A DNA stretch of 57,124 nt, taken from assembly GCA_002689385.1 (NCBI GenBank), contig NZFX01000005.1, positions 1 through 57,124 on the forward strand, in the 5' to 3' direction. The notes beneath the pieces are model-generated. The model searched no databases, was not told where the DNA came from, and was given only the letters and a program-made list of their open reading frames with translations. The number at the start of each line of letters is the position of its first letter. The first letter of the stretch is position 1. A program made the position numbers and the translations under genes. Below are positions 9,206 to 16,711 of the stretch, piece by piece. Source of the stretch: Phycisphaerae bacterium. Its GTDB lineage: Bacteria; Planctomycetota; Phycisphaerae; Phycisphaerales; SM1A02.

Positions 9206-10108
9206 ATGTCTTTACTCGTGACAGGCGGAAGAGGTCTCGTCGGTTCAGCAATCGAAGCTGATCTTAAGCCTACCCATGCTGAGTTAGAGCTTATGGACCT
9301 CGACGCAGTTGAAACGTACCTAAAAGCCAATAATGTTTCCAAAATTATCCATTGCGCTGCAAAAGTAGGTGGAATCAAGGCGAATATGGATCAACTCGGT
9401 GCGTTTTTCTATGCCAATACCATTATTAACACCAACGTTCTAGAAGGCGCTCGCCGGTCTGGGGTGGAAAAAGTCGTCTCGTTTATGAGCACCTGTGTCT
9501 TTCCAGATGATGCAACCTACCCTCTGAGTCCTGACCAAGTACATAACGGGGAACCGCATCCATCCAATTACGCGTATGCATATGCAAAACGAATGCTTGA
9601 CGTGCAAAGCCGTGCATACCGCGACCAATATGGATGCAACTTCGTAACTGTAATCCCCTGCAATATTTACGGGCCTCATGACAACTACGATTTAGAAAAT
9701 AGCCATGTAATTCCCGCACTCATTCGGAAATGCGAAACTGCAATTAAAGATAACACCGATTTCGTAATCTGGGGATCAGGAAAACCATGGAGAGAGTTCA
9801 TGTACTCAGGTGATGTAGCCGAAGTAGCCACTTGGGTACTCAATAACTACGATTCCCCAATTCCATTTATTATGTCACCAGACGAAGAAGTACAAATTGC
9901 AACTATCGCACAATCCATCGCAACGGTGATGGGATTTAACGGTTCGATCGTCTATGACAATTCATATCCAGATGGCCAACTCAAAAAACCATCAGACAAC
10001 AGCGTGTTAAAAACGTGCATGCCTAATTTTGAATTCACTTCAATTCAAGACGGACTTACAAAAGCAATTGACTGGTACAAAGAAAACAAGAAAGACATTC
10101 GATCATGA
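9206..10108 (+). CDS. fcl: GDP-L-fucose synthase
   Basis: A 300-residue short-chain dehydrogenase of the GDP-L-fucose synthase (WcaG) family. It has the Rossmann motif G-G-R-G-L-V-G, C-A-A-K-V-G-G-I, S-T-C-V-F-P, the catalytic Y-A-Y-A-K and N-I-Y-G-P-H-D-N. It epimerises and reduces GDP-4-keto-6-deoxymannose to GDP-L-fucose with NADPH. AAGGA sits 9 bases before the ATG. The following gmd overlaps by ATGA, so the two pathway enzymes are made together, with the product enzyme encoded first. Slightly short for the family (usually about 310-320). Confidence 0.93.
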   Translation: MSLLVTGGRGLVGSAIEADLKPTHAELELMDLDAVETYLKANNVSKIIHCAAKVGGIKANMDQLGAFFYANTIINTNVLEGARRSGVEKVVSFMSTCVFPDDATYPLSPDQVHNGEPHPSNYAYAYAKRMLDVQSRAYRDQYGCNFVTVIPCNIYGPHDNYDLENSHVIPALIRKCETAIKDNTDFVIWGSGKPWREFMYSGDVAEVATWVLNNYDSPIPFIMSPDEEVQIATIAQSIATVMGFNGSIVYDNSYPDGQLKKPSDNSVLKTCMPNFEFTSIQDGLTKAIDWYKENKKDIRS

Positions 10109-11082
10109 AAAAAGCACTCATCACCGGAATCAATGGGCAAGACGGTTCGTACCTTGCTGAGTTTCTCCTAGCAAAAGGTTACGAAGTCCACGGCATCTTG
10201 AAACGAAACTCTGTTGCAGAAAACCAAACTGCACGACTTGATGCTTGCTACAAAGATTTGAATCTTTACTATGGCGATCTTTGTGACCTTTCATCACTCA
10301 TTTCGATTATGCAAAAAGTTATGCCAGATGAAGTGTATAACCTCGCCGCACAATCGCACGTTCGAATTAGTTTTGACGTCCCAATTTATACCGTGCAAGC
10401 TGATGCTGTTGGAGTTCTCAATGTCTTTGAGGCTGTAAAATTGATCAAACCAGACACAAGAATTTACCAAGCATCTTCTTCGGAAATGTTCGGCAACTGC
10501 ATCGATGATGATGGTTTTCAGCGCGAAAGCACGCGCATGCTTCCAGTGAGCCCCTACGGTTGTGCAAAGGTCTTCGCATACAATTTAGCAAGGAATTACC
10601 GCCATTCCTATGACATGTTCATTAGCAACGGCATCCTTTTTAACCATGAATCGCCTAGAAGGGGCTCGAACTTTGTAACAAGTAAAATAGTAAAAGGCGC
10701 GATTGCTATTGCCAGTGGTAAAGCAACAGAAATTCGCATGGGGAACCTTGATGCTCGGCGCGACTGGGGCCATGCTAAAGATTACGTTGAAGCTATGTGG
10801 ATGATTCTCCAAGCGGACAAACCGGAAGATTACTGCTGTTCGACAGGCGTCTCCCACAGCGTTAAAGATTGTTGCGAATATGTGTTCAGTAAACTTGGCA
10901 TGGATTACCGCGACTATTATGTGCTTGATGAACGGTACCTTCGACCAGAAGAACTTGAAGACCTTAAGGGTGACTCCACAAAAATTCGAACGGAATTGGG
11001 TTGGGATCCAAAGTACACGTTTGAAACTTTGATGGATGACATGGTCGAGAGCGACGAGAATTACCTCAATATCAAAAAGTAA
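10105..11082 (+). CDS. gmd: GDP-mannose 4,6-dehydratase
   Basis: A 325-residue extended SDR enzyme. It has G-I-N-G-Q-D-G-S-Y-L-A near the N-terminus (NADP binding), A-A-Q-S-H-V, S-S-S-E-M-F-G, catalytic S-P-Y-G-C-A-K, and N-H-E-S-P-R-R-G for substrate binding. It converts GDP-D-mannose to GDP-4-keto-6-deoxy-D-mannose, the substrate of the fcl product just upstream. The ATGA overlap with fcl indicates one transcript. Somewhat shorter than typical Gmd (about 340-370) but with all core motifs. It supplies fucose, or another 6-deoxyhexose, for surface polysaccharide. Confidence 0.93.
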   Translation: MKKALITGINGQDGSYLAEFLLAKGYEVHGILKRNSVAENQTARLDACYKDLNLYYGDLCDLSSLISIMQKVMPDEVYNLAAQSHVRISFDVPIYTVQADAVGVLNVFEAVKLIKPDTRIYQASSSEMFGNCIDDDGFQRESTRMLPVSPYGCAKVFAYNLARNYRHSYDMFISNGILFNHESPRRGSNFVTSKIVKGAIAIASGKATEIRMGNLDARRDWGHAKDYVEAMWMILQADKPEDYCCSTGVSHSVKDCCEYVFSKLGMDYRDYYVLDERYLRPEELEDLKGDSTKIRTELGWDPKYTFETLMDDMVESDENYLNIKK

Positions 11083-11272
11083 TTCGTAATTCTCATTGAT
11101 AAAACTGTTCTTTTTCTAAAAAAAACTTCAAAAACACTGCATTTTCCTGTGCAATCCACTTGTTATGTACACTCAAAGGAGTTACATTTCACTTTGTACG
11201 TGCCATTTTGAATCGCCATTGTTGGCGGGAGAGCACATTAATGAGTAGGACCTAAGAAAGGATTCGAATTCC

Positions 11273-11635
11273 ATGGCCAAGAAGAAAACAACGAAAAAGA
11301 GTGCAAAAAAGAGCGCAAAAACTACAGAAGTTAAGCCTCGCACAAAAACTCAAATCATGAGTGACATCTCAACAGATACTGGACTGACTCGCAAAGAAGT
11401 TGCATCAGTATTTGAATGCATGTCCAAAATGATCAAGAAAGATCTCGGCAACCGAGGTCCTGGTGTATTCACCGTTCCTGGTCTTATGAAAGTGAAAAAG
11501 AAAATGGTTCCACGACGTCCTGCTCGCAAGAACGTTTACCTGCCACTTCTTAAAGAGTATCGCGACCTTCCAGCGAAACCAGCACGCAAAGCTGTCAAAG
11601 TTACACCTTTGAAAGCATTGAAAGAAATGGTCTAA
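11273..11635 (+). CDS. HU-family histone-like DNA-binding protein with basic tail
   Basis: A 120-residue, very basic protein. It begins with a Lys/Ala/Thr-rich tail (A-K-K-K-T-T-K-K-S-A-K-K), then an HU-like core with two helices (T-K-T-Q-I-M-S-D-I-S ... L-T-R-K-E-V-A-S-V-F) and the G-V-F-T-V-P-G-L beta-strand. The arm region is R-P-A-R-K-N-V-Y-L-P, where most HU proteins have the G-R-N-P-x-T-G DNA-intercalating tip, so DNA bending may differ. AGAAAGGA lies upstream of the ATG and a strong terminator follows. Likely an abundant nucleoid protein. Confidence 0.85.
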   Translation: MAKKKTTKKSAKKSAKTTEVKPRTKTQIMSDISTDTGLTRKEVASVFECMSKMIKKDLGNRGPGVFTVPGLMKVKKKMVPRRPARKNVYLPLLKEYRDLPAKPARKAVKVTPLKALKEMV

Positions 11636-11660
11636 TAGATCTATTTTTATTCTGAACGAC

Positions 11661-11695
11661 AACAGCGCCTTGCATTTGCAAGGCGCTGTTTTTTT
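11661..11695 (+). terminator. Strong Rho-independent terminator after the HU gene
   Basis: AACAGCGCCTTGCA and its exact complement form a 14-base perfect stem with a 2-base loop as written, followed by seven Ts. The downstream murQ promoter overlaps its end. Confidence 0.93.
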
Positions 11696-11699
11696 AGAG

Positions 11700-11711
11700 T
11701 ACCATTTACGT
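11700..11711 (+). promoter_or_regulatory. -10 element giving a leaderless murQ start
   Basis: TACCAT (11700-11705), then 6 bases to the ATG at 11712. TTGCAA, 18 bases upstream and inside the terminator stem, could be the -35. Confidence 0.5.
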
Positions 11712-12614
11712 ATGGCAACGCCTACTGACAGAGGACACATCGCAACAGAACAATCGCACGAAAAAACGTGTCATTTTGATGCACTGTCAACATTGCAGTG
11801 CGTTGATCTGTTAGCCAATGACCATGAACAAGCCATTAAAGCTGTGCAAAATGCTTCCCAATCGATTGCTTCTTTTATCGAAGCACTCGTTCCTAGAATC
11901 GAGGATGGTGGAAGACTTATCTATTTTGGTTGCGGAACTTCGGGACGTCTTGGTGTACTCGATGCATCCGAATGCCCGCCAACTTTTCGATCCGAACCAG
12001 AGTTAGTTGTTGGTCTCATTGCAGGCGGTGATAAATCTCTGCGTACTTCCTCTGAAGCAAAGGAAGATGACCCGAATGGAATCCTGCCAGATTTCAATCG
12101 CATTGCCTTATCTTCAAAAGATACCGTGATTGGCATCGCCGCAGGTGGAACAACTCCGTGGGTTCTTGGCGGTCTTAAACTCGCAAAACAACGCGGTTCG
12201 CGAACATGTTTTTTAACATGCAGCGAAATTGCACCAAAAGTTGACCATTTGATTTCATTGCAAACGGGCGCGGAACCGCTTACTGGTTCCACTCGTTTGA
12301 AAGCAGGTACAGCAACGAAACTAACTTTGAACATTATCACAACAACTCTTTTTACCAAGCTTGGAAACGTCTATGGCAACCTGATGGTTGATGTCAAAGC
12401 CAGCAACGAAAAACTACTCGATAGAGCGATTCGAATTGTGTCGAGTGTTTGCGATGTTGATCGCGAAACATCGACAACTCTTCTTGCCAAATCTGGTGGC
12501 GAAGTAAAGGTGTCGATTGTGATGCATAAAAACCAGACTAGTGCTGAATCAGCTAAACAAAAACTTGCAGCAGCTCGTGGCAATCTTCGCAAAGCACTGC
12601 AAGCCAAAGTATAA
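11712..12614 (+). CDS. murQ: N-acetylmuramic acid 6-phosphate etherase
   Basis: A 300-residue SIS-domain enzyme that splits MurNAc-6-phosphate into GlcNAc-6-phosphate and D-lactate during peptidoglycan recycling. Motifs seen: F-G-C-G-T-S-G-R-L-G-V-L-D-A-S-E-C-P-P-T, G-L-I-A-G-G, the catalytic E-A-K-E-D region, G-I-A-A-G-G-T-T-P-W-V, and K-A-G-T-A-T-K-L-T-L-N near the C-terminus. ATG 11712 gives the normal family length; a TTG further upstream would start within the terminator. It shows that the organism handles peptidoglycan-derived muramic acid, in keeping with the mur genes at 37-41 kb. Confidence 0.95.
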   Translation: MATPTDRGHIATEQSHEKTCHFDALSTLQCVDLLANDHEQAIKAVQNASQSIASFIEALVPRIEDGGRLIYFGCGTSGRLGVLDASECPPTFRSEPELVVGLIAGGDKSLRTSSEAKEDDPNGILPDFNRIALSSKDTVIGIAAGGTTPWVLGGLKLAKQRGSRTCFLTCSEIAPKVDHLISLQTGAEPLTGSTRLKAGTATKLTLNIITTTLFTKLGNVYGNLMVDVKASNEKLLDRAIRIVSSVCDVDRETSTTLLAKSGGEVKVSIVMHKNQTSAESAKQKLAAARGNLRKALQAKV

Positions 12615-12623
12615 TCCCCCCCT
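12610..12623 (+). promoter_or_regulatory. -10 element inside the murQ stop, leaderless kinase start
   Basis: A consensus TATAAT (12610-12615) contains the murQ TAA stop and lies 8 bases before the ATG at 12624. The same arrangement (GTA-TAA-T) occurs at the end of pyrG ahead of the tRNA. Confidence 0.5.
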
Positions 12624-13541
12624 ATGCCATTACTCGTTACAGGAACAATCGGAATTGACACTGTCCACACTCCAACTGCGAAAGCAGAAGAAGTTTCAGG
12701 CGGTTCATGCGCTTACTTTGCTGCTGCTGCTGCATTTCACCATGCGCCAGTACGCATCGTCGGAGCAGTTGGTGGCGATTGGCCAGAAGATCACGCAAAT
12801 TTGCTTCAGTCAATTAATGGACTTTGCCTTGATGGTCTTGAAAAAAGAAGCGCATCAAAAACTTTCGCTTGGGGTGGTCGTTACTTCGACAATATGAACC
12901 AACGCGAAACCTTGTTTACCGAACTCGGTGTTCTTGAAGAGGCCCCACCCGCAGTTCCCGCTACATATGGAGATAGCCGGCTTATCTTTCTCGCGAACTC
13001 GCATCCATGTGTGCAACTAGACTTGTTAAACAAATTCCCAGATCGAAAACTCGCGGTCGCCGACACAATGGACTTATGGATTAACATCGCACGGGACGAA
13101 TTGCTTGAACTATTCAAACAAATTGACGGTGTCATTATCAATGACTCTGAAGCAGAACTACTTACTGAAATAACAAATCCAATCAGCGCCGCAAGAGCCA
13201 TTATTGAGATGGGCCCAAGCTTTGTCATTGTTAAGAAAGGCGAACATGGCGCCGTGCTTGTGCATAGGGACGGCATTGCAGTTGTGCCTGCATTCCCGCT
13301 TGAGATTAATGGCGTAGTTGACCCTACCGGGGCTGGTGATAGTTTCGCAGGCGGGTTTATGGGGTACCTGGCTGCATCTGGACGGCTTGATTTTCCAGCG
13401 ATGCAGGTGGGCATGGCATGGGGGACCGTGACTGCCTCCTTCACACTTGGCTCCTTCGGGCTTGACGGGCTATGCTCGACCACACGCGAAGACCTTGAAG
13501 CTCGCATGCTTGATTTTCGAAAAATCTGCCTCATTTCATAA
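12624..13541 (+). CDS. PfkB-family carbohydrate kinase
   Basis: A 305-residue ribokinase-like protein. The N-terminal G-T-I-G-I-D-T-V, the G-G-S-C-A-Y-F-A-A-A substrate lid and the C-terminal D-P-T-G-A-G-D-S-F-A-G-G signature, with its catalytic aspartate and anion hole, are present. It phosphorylates a sugar or nucleoside with ATP; the substrate is not evident. Its place directly after murQ, nine bases away, makes an amino-sugar or recycling role possible, but it has its own consensus -10 and may be expressed separately. Confidence 0.9.
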   Translation: MPLLVTGTIGIDTVHTPTAKAEEVSGGSCAYFAAAAAFHHAPVRIVGAVGGDWPEDHANLLQSINGLCLDGLEKRSASKTFAWGGRYFDNMNQRETLFTELGVLEEAPPAVPATYGDSRLIFLANSHPCVQLDLLNKFPDRKLAVADTMDLWINIARDELLELFKQIDGVIINDSEAELLTEITNPISAARAIIEMGPSFVIVKKGEHGAVLVHRDGIAVVPAFPLEINGVVDPTGAGDSFAGGFMGYLAASGRLDFPAMQVGMAWGTVTASFTLGSFGLDGLCSTTREDLEARMLDFRKICLIS

Positions 13542-13581
13542 TCATAAACACCATTTTAATTTGGATAACTTTATATATAAA

Positions 13582-13603
13582 TAGATGATACACTTGTCAT
13601 CTA
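13582..13603. promoter_or_regulatory. Perfect inverted repeat upstream of the Rrf2 gene, candidate operator
   Basis: TAGATGA and TCATCTA, exact complements, are separated by 8 bases just downstream of a TATATATAAATA stretch and 25 bases before the Rrf2 start. Rrf2 proteins bind as dimers to palindromes and often control their own gene, so autoregulation is a reasonable inference. Confidence 0.5.
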
Positions 13604-13628
13604 AATGGTTTTAACAAAGGAACGCCTT

Positions 13629-14090
13629 ATGCTTTCAAGAACAGCTGAATATGCACTCCGCATTATGATTCTCCTCACAGAGCGTGAAGGGACTTCTTTG
13701 ACTGCAGAACAAATTGCAAAAGCAACCCTGGTCCCAGCCGGCTACACAGTCAAGGTTCTACAGCAACTCGGTCGAGCTAAGTTATCCAAAGGGCAACGAG
13801 GGCGCAAAGGCGGATTTGTACTTGCTTGCAACCCGTCCAAAGTAGATTTACTTCAAGTCGTAACAGTCATAGACCCACTGAAGCGAATAACGGAGTTCCC
13901 GCTTGGTCGCACAGAACACCAGCACTCGCTCTGCGCTTTATATAAACAGATTGACGCAGCAATTGAATCGCTTCAAAAAAGTCTTTCGAGCATGTCACTA
14001 AAAGAAGTAGTCAAAAGTGGTGAAGGCGAGTCACTTTGCCAAGAACATGGTCATGGCAATGCAACACTGAGTGTAAAAGCAGCTAATTAA
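13629..14090 (+). CDS. Rrf2-family transcriptional regulator lacking the usual cysteine triad
   Basis: A 153-residue winged-helix protein. M-L-S-R-T-A-E-Y-A-L-R-I-M, the E-Q-I-A-K-A-T-x-V-P helix and the K-G-Q-R-G-R-K-G-G-F wing are typical of Rrf2 (IscR, NsrR, RsrR, CymR). Family members that bind an iron-sulfur cluster have three closely spaced cysteines after the wing. Here only Cys102 is in that region, with Cys67 and Cys137 elsewhere, so cluster binding in the usual manner is unlikely. ATG 13629 follows AAAGGA; the upstream ATG at 13605 is less likely. The near-C-terminal H-G-H-G could bind metal but is weak evidence. Confidence 0.88.
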   Translation: MLSRTAEYALRIMILLTEREGTSLTAEQIAKATLVPAGYTVKVLQQLGRAKLSKGQRGRKGGFVLACNPSKVDLLQVVTVIDPLKRITEFPLGRTEHQHSLCALYKQIDAAIESLQKSLSSMSLKEVVKSGEGESLCQEHGHGNATLSVKAAN

Positions 14091-14106
14091 TTTGTATCGG
14101 CGAACG

Positions 14107-14129
14107 TAAACGACCTGTGGGCTCGTTTA
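14107..14129. terminator. Possible hairpin terminator between convergent genes
   Basis: TAAACGA and TCGTTTA form a perfect 7-base stem around a 9-base loop, 17 bases after the Rrf2 stop. No T-run follows, so the call is tentative. Confidence 0.3.
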
Positions 14130-14249
14130 TAACCAGCGAACTAGATTGCTGTTTTAATTGTAAACGTTTGCTTTTCTCGGTCGACATTCAGTGCAACAAG
14201 CCAATACAAACCGTTGGAAGACAAGTTTGCAAACTCCATCTGTTTCCCC

Positions 14250-15059
14250 TTACGCTTCTTGTGCATCCGTTTCTGGTTTTTCTGCAAACGAGACTGCCCA
14301 AGAAAGACCGATGGACACACCCATGACAATGCCAGCGCCATATGCTATCGGCATAGGGTACAGCAACGGAGAAATCGATTGTTGCGCGAATGCTACATCA
14401 GAAAGTGGATTGATTATTGAACCAAAAAAGTAACCAAGCCCACCGACTGCAATTGGAAGCGGGTACAACATCACTGGTTGTATCGTTGGGATGAATTGAC
14501 GCGCAAGGAAACCAATTGCTACTCCTCCAACTGCGGAGGCACCTATCGCTTGTCCTCGCATAGGCGTTTGCGCGATGATATAGACCACAGGCAAAATCGC
14601 AAGTGATATAAGTGATACTTTCCAGAAGTTTGATTCATTAGGCACTGATGCCTGTTGCACGTCCTTAACTGGACCACCAATTGCAAAAACAATAAGAGTG
14701 CAGAGCAAAACAAGAACACTTAGCAAGAGCGCTTCAATGATCAGTAGATTTACATTACCCCCACCGTAAATGAAACCCTCGATACCGTCCATTTTCATCG
14801 CCATGACGAACAGTGAAAACCCAAGAACAAGCATGCCCGAGATTGTTGTGGTAAACCTTGCAACGAACCCAGCGATGAAAGAGCTGACACCAAGGGTAAT
14901 CAAAACTGCGACGAGGGCAGAAATTGGCGATTGTGCTTGTAACACTGTAGGGCCTAATTCACCTCGAGTTGAAACAAGCGCAGAGGCCTCCCAGGAGCCG
15001 AGAAAACCTACGATTGCCAGTGCCACTAGCACTACACCTGTTTTAATCCATGATTCCAT
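14250..15059 (-). CDS. Polytopic membrane protein of unknown function
   Basis: A 269-residue protein with about eight hydrophobic segments: an N-terminal one at about 8-26, then segments at about 45-70, 75-90, 105-130, 150-165, 175-190, 198-215 and 235-255. Glycine- and alanine-rich helices (A-I-G-A-S-A-V-G-G-V-A-I-G-F) suggest tight packing. The C-terminus is short and acidic (E-K-P-E-T-D-A-Q-E-A). I do not recognise a family. It converges with the Rrf2 gene and diverges from hutH. TATCAT (15073-15068) lies 8 bases before the ATG, so a leaderless message is likely. Confidence 0.7.
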   Translation of the reverse strand: MESWIKTGVVLVALAIVGFLGSWEASALVSTRGELGPTVLQAQSPISALVAVLITLGVSSFIAGFVARFTTTISGMLVLGFSLFVMAMKMDGIEGFIYGGGNVNLLIIEALLLSVLVLLCTLIVFAIGGPVKDVQQASVPNESNFWKVSLISLAILPVVYIIAQTPMRGQAIGASAVGGVAIGFLARQFIPTIQPVMLYPLPIAVGGLGYFFGSIINPLSDVAFAQQSISPLLYPMPIAYGAGIVMGVSIGLSWAVSFAEKPETDAQEA

Positions 15060-15073
15060 TGTTTGGCATGATA
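15060..15073 (-). promoter_or_regulatory. -10 element giving a leaderless start for the membrane protein
   Basis: TATCAT (15073-15068) with 8 bases to the ATG at 15059. Confidence 0.4.
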
Positions 15074-15160
15074 CAGCACTCTATTTATTACGTCCCAGCC
15101 ATCCGGTAAAACAAATTGATTCCTCAGAGACGTTTTTTGCATGCGTGGCTTATCTAAGGA

Positions 15161-15185
15161 GGTCAGACACCGAGGTTCAGACACC
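15161..15185 (+). repeat. Short direct repeat upstream of hutH
   Basis: GGTCAGACACC (15161-15171) is followed by GGTTCAGACACC (15174-15185). The motif resembles the GGGGTCAGACCCC palindromes at 46746-46772, possibly a worn copy of the same kind of element. Confidence 0.4.
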
Positions 15186-15193
15186 CTATGCGG

Positions 15194-15205
15194 TAAGATG
15201 CGCAA
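15194..15205 (+). promoter_or_regulatory. -10 element giving a leaderless hutH start
   Basis: TAAGAT (15194-15199), then 6 bases to the ATG at 15206. The same hexamer and spacing occur at 49878-49890. Confidence 0.5.
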
Positions 15206-16702
15206 ATGGAACAAGAAACCCTGCTGTTAAATAGTGGACCACTCGCTGGACCCCAAGTAATACAAGTTGCTCGCAAATATCTGCGAGTTGAAATCAGTGA
15301 ACACTCAGTCGATTTAATGGCTAAAGCACGCGTGATCGTTGAAGACGCCCTGCATGCAAGCACGCCGACATATGGCATCAATACAGGTTTTGGAGCACTT
15401 TCAACAACAAGCATTTCCCATGAAAAGCTCGGCTATTTGCAAATGAACATTATTCGTTCACACGCCGCAGGTGTCGGCAACCCGCTCGAACACGAAGTTG
15501 TTCGAGGCATGATGCTTCTGCTTGCTGCAAGCTTGTGCAGAGGGCACAGCGGTGCAAGGCCACTCGTTGCACAAACCATTGTCGACATGCTCAATGCAAA
15601 TGTTACGCCTATTATTCCGTCGCGCGGTTCTGTTGGCGCATCTGGCGATCTCGCTCCACTCGCACATCTCGCACTCGTTCTGTGCGGTGAAGGCAAGGCG
15701 ATGCTTGGAGAAAAAGAAATGCCTGGTAAAGCAGCCATGGCCGCAGCTGGCATAACGCCAATCGTTCCAGCTGAAAAAGAAGGGCTTGCTCTGCTCAACG
15801 GTACGCACCTCATGGCTTCAATAGCTGCAATCGCACTTGGCGACATCGCTGTCATCTGTGAAGCAGCAGTCATTGCAACGGCGATGTCAATTGATGCGGC
15901 AAAAGCAACAAGCATGTTTCTTGATGACCGAATTCACGCCGTCCGTGGTCAAAGTGGACAACGCACTGTTGCCACAAGCATTCGTGAACACCTTCGTGGC
16001 TCAACTATTCTCACATCGCACGGCGAAGGCGACTCTCGCGTGCAAGACCCGTACAGTTTTAGATGTTCACCCCAAGTGCTTGGGGCTGCAATTGAATCGA
16101 TTGCACGAATCACTGGAACGGTTTCTGCAGAACTTGGCGCAGTCACCGACAACCCATTGGTCTTCGCCGAAGACAAAGAAATTCTTTCGGGTGGAAACTT
16201 TCACGGCATGCCGTTAGCTATTGCACTTGATGAATTGCGAATTGCACTTTGCCACATTGCAGGCATTGCTGACCGTCGACTTGAGTGGATTCTTTCCGCT
16301 CGCGATATTCACAACACGTTGCCACATTTTATGGCGTGCGAGCCAGGTGTTGAAAGCGGTCTTATGATTGTGCAATATACAACTGCCGCATGTTGCGCCG
16401 AACTGCGAACACTCTCTATGCCTGCAAGCGTTTCAAACATTTCAACTTCTGCCGGAATCGAAGATTACAACTCAATGGGCGCAACCGCTGGTTTGCTCTT
16501 ACGCCAATCAATCAATTTATGTAGGAGCGTAATTGCTTCCGAAATTCTTGTTGGATGCGATGCGCTCGACCATCACAGACCACTTAAAAGTGGCGATGCT
16601 GTAGAACGTATGTATGCTAAAGTTCGCGAAGTTGTTCCTGAACGAAATTGTGACCGTTCGCCATCAGAAGATGTTGCTGCTATCGAAAAACTACTTATAT
16701 AA
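15206..16702 (+). CDS. hutH: Histidine ammonia-lyase
   Basis: A 498-residue member of the aromatic amino acid ammonia-lyase family. G-S-V-G-A-S-G-D-L-A-P-L-A-H-L contains Ala145-Ser146-Gly147, which cyclises to the MIO electrophile. Y-G-I-N-T-G-F-G holds the catalytic tyrosine, and Q-D-P-Y-S-F-R-C-S-P-Q and N-P-L also match. It deaminates L-histidine to urocanate, the first step of histidine degradation. The next enzymes, hutU and hutI, lie 4.4 kb downstream on the same strand, separated by two minus-strand dockerin genes. Histidase rather than tyrosine or phenylalanine lyase is favoured by the presence of hutU and hutI. Confidence 0.95.
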   Translation: MEQETLLLNSGPLAGPQVIQVARKYLRVEISEHSVDLMAKARVIVEDALHASTPTYGINTGFGALSTTSISHEKLGYLQMNIIRSHAAGVGNPLEHEVVRGMMLLLAASLCRGHSGARPLVAQTIVDMLNANVTPIIPSRGSVGASGDLAPLAHLALVLCGEGKAMLGEKEMPGKAAMAAAGITPIVPAEKEGLALLNGTHLMASIAAIALGDIAVICEAAVIATAMSIDAAKATSMFLDDRIHAVRGQSGQRTVATSIREHLRGSTILTSHGEGDSRVQDPYSFRCSPQVLGAAIESIARITGTVSAELGAVTDNPLVFAEDKEILSGGNFHGMPLAIALDELRIALCHIAGIADRRLEWILSARDIHNTLPHFMACEPGVESGLMIVQYTTAACCAELRTLSMPASVSNISTSAGIEDYNSMGATAGLLLRQSINLCRSVIASEILVGCDALDHHRPLKSGDAVERMYAKVREVVPERNCDRSPSEDVAAIEKLLI

Positions 16703-16711
16703 TCGACCAAG

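Noticed and set aside
12881-13534. A 217-codon open frame antisense to the PfkB kinase gene
   Set aside because: Serine/alanine-rich, no family resemblance, and wholly opposite a clear kinase; a codon-bias shadow.
15433-15915. A 160-codon open frame antisense to hutH
   Set aside because: Overlaps the conserved hutH core; composition typical of antisense shadows and no start signals.
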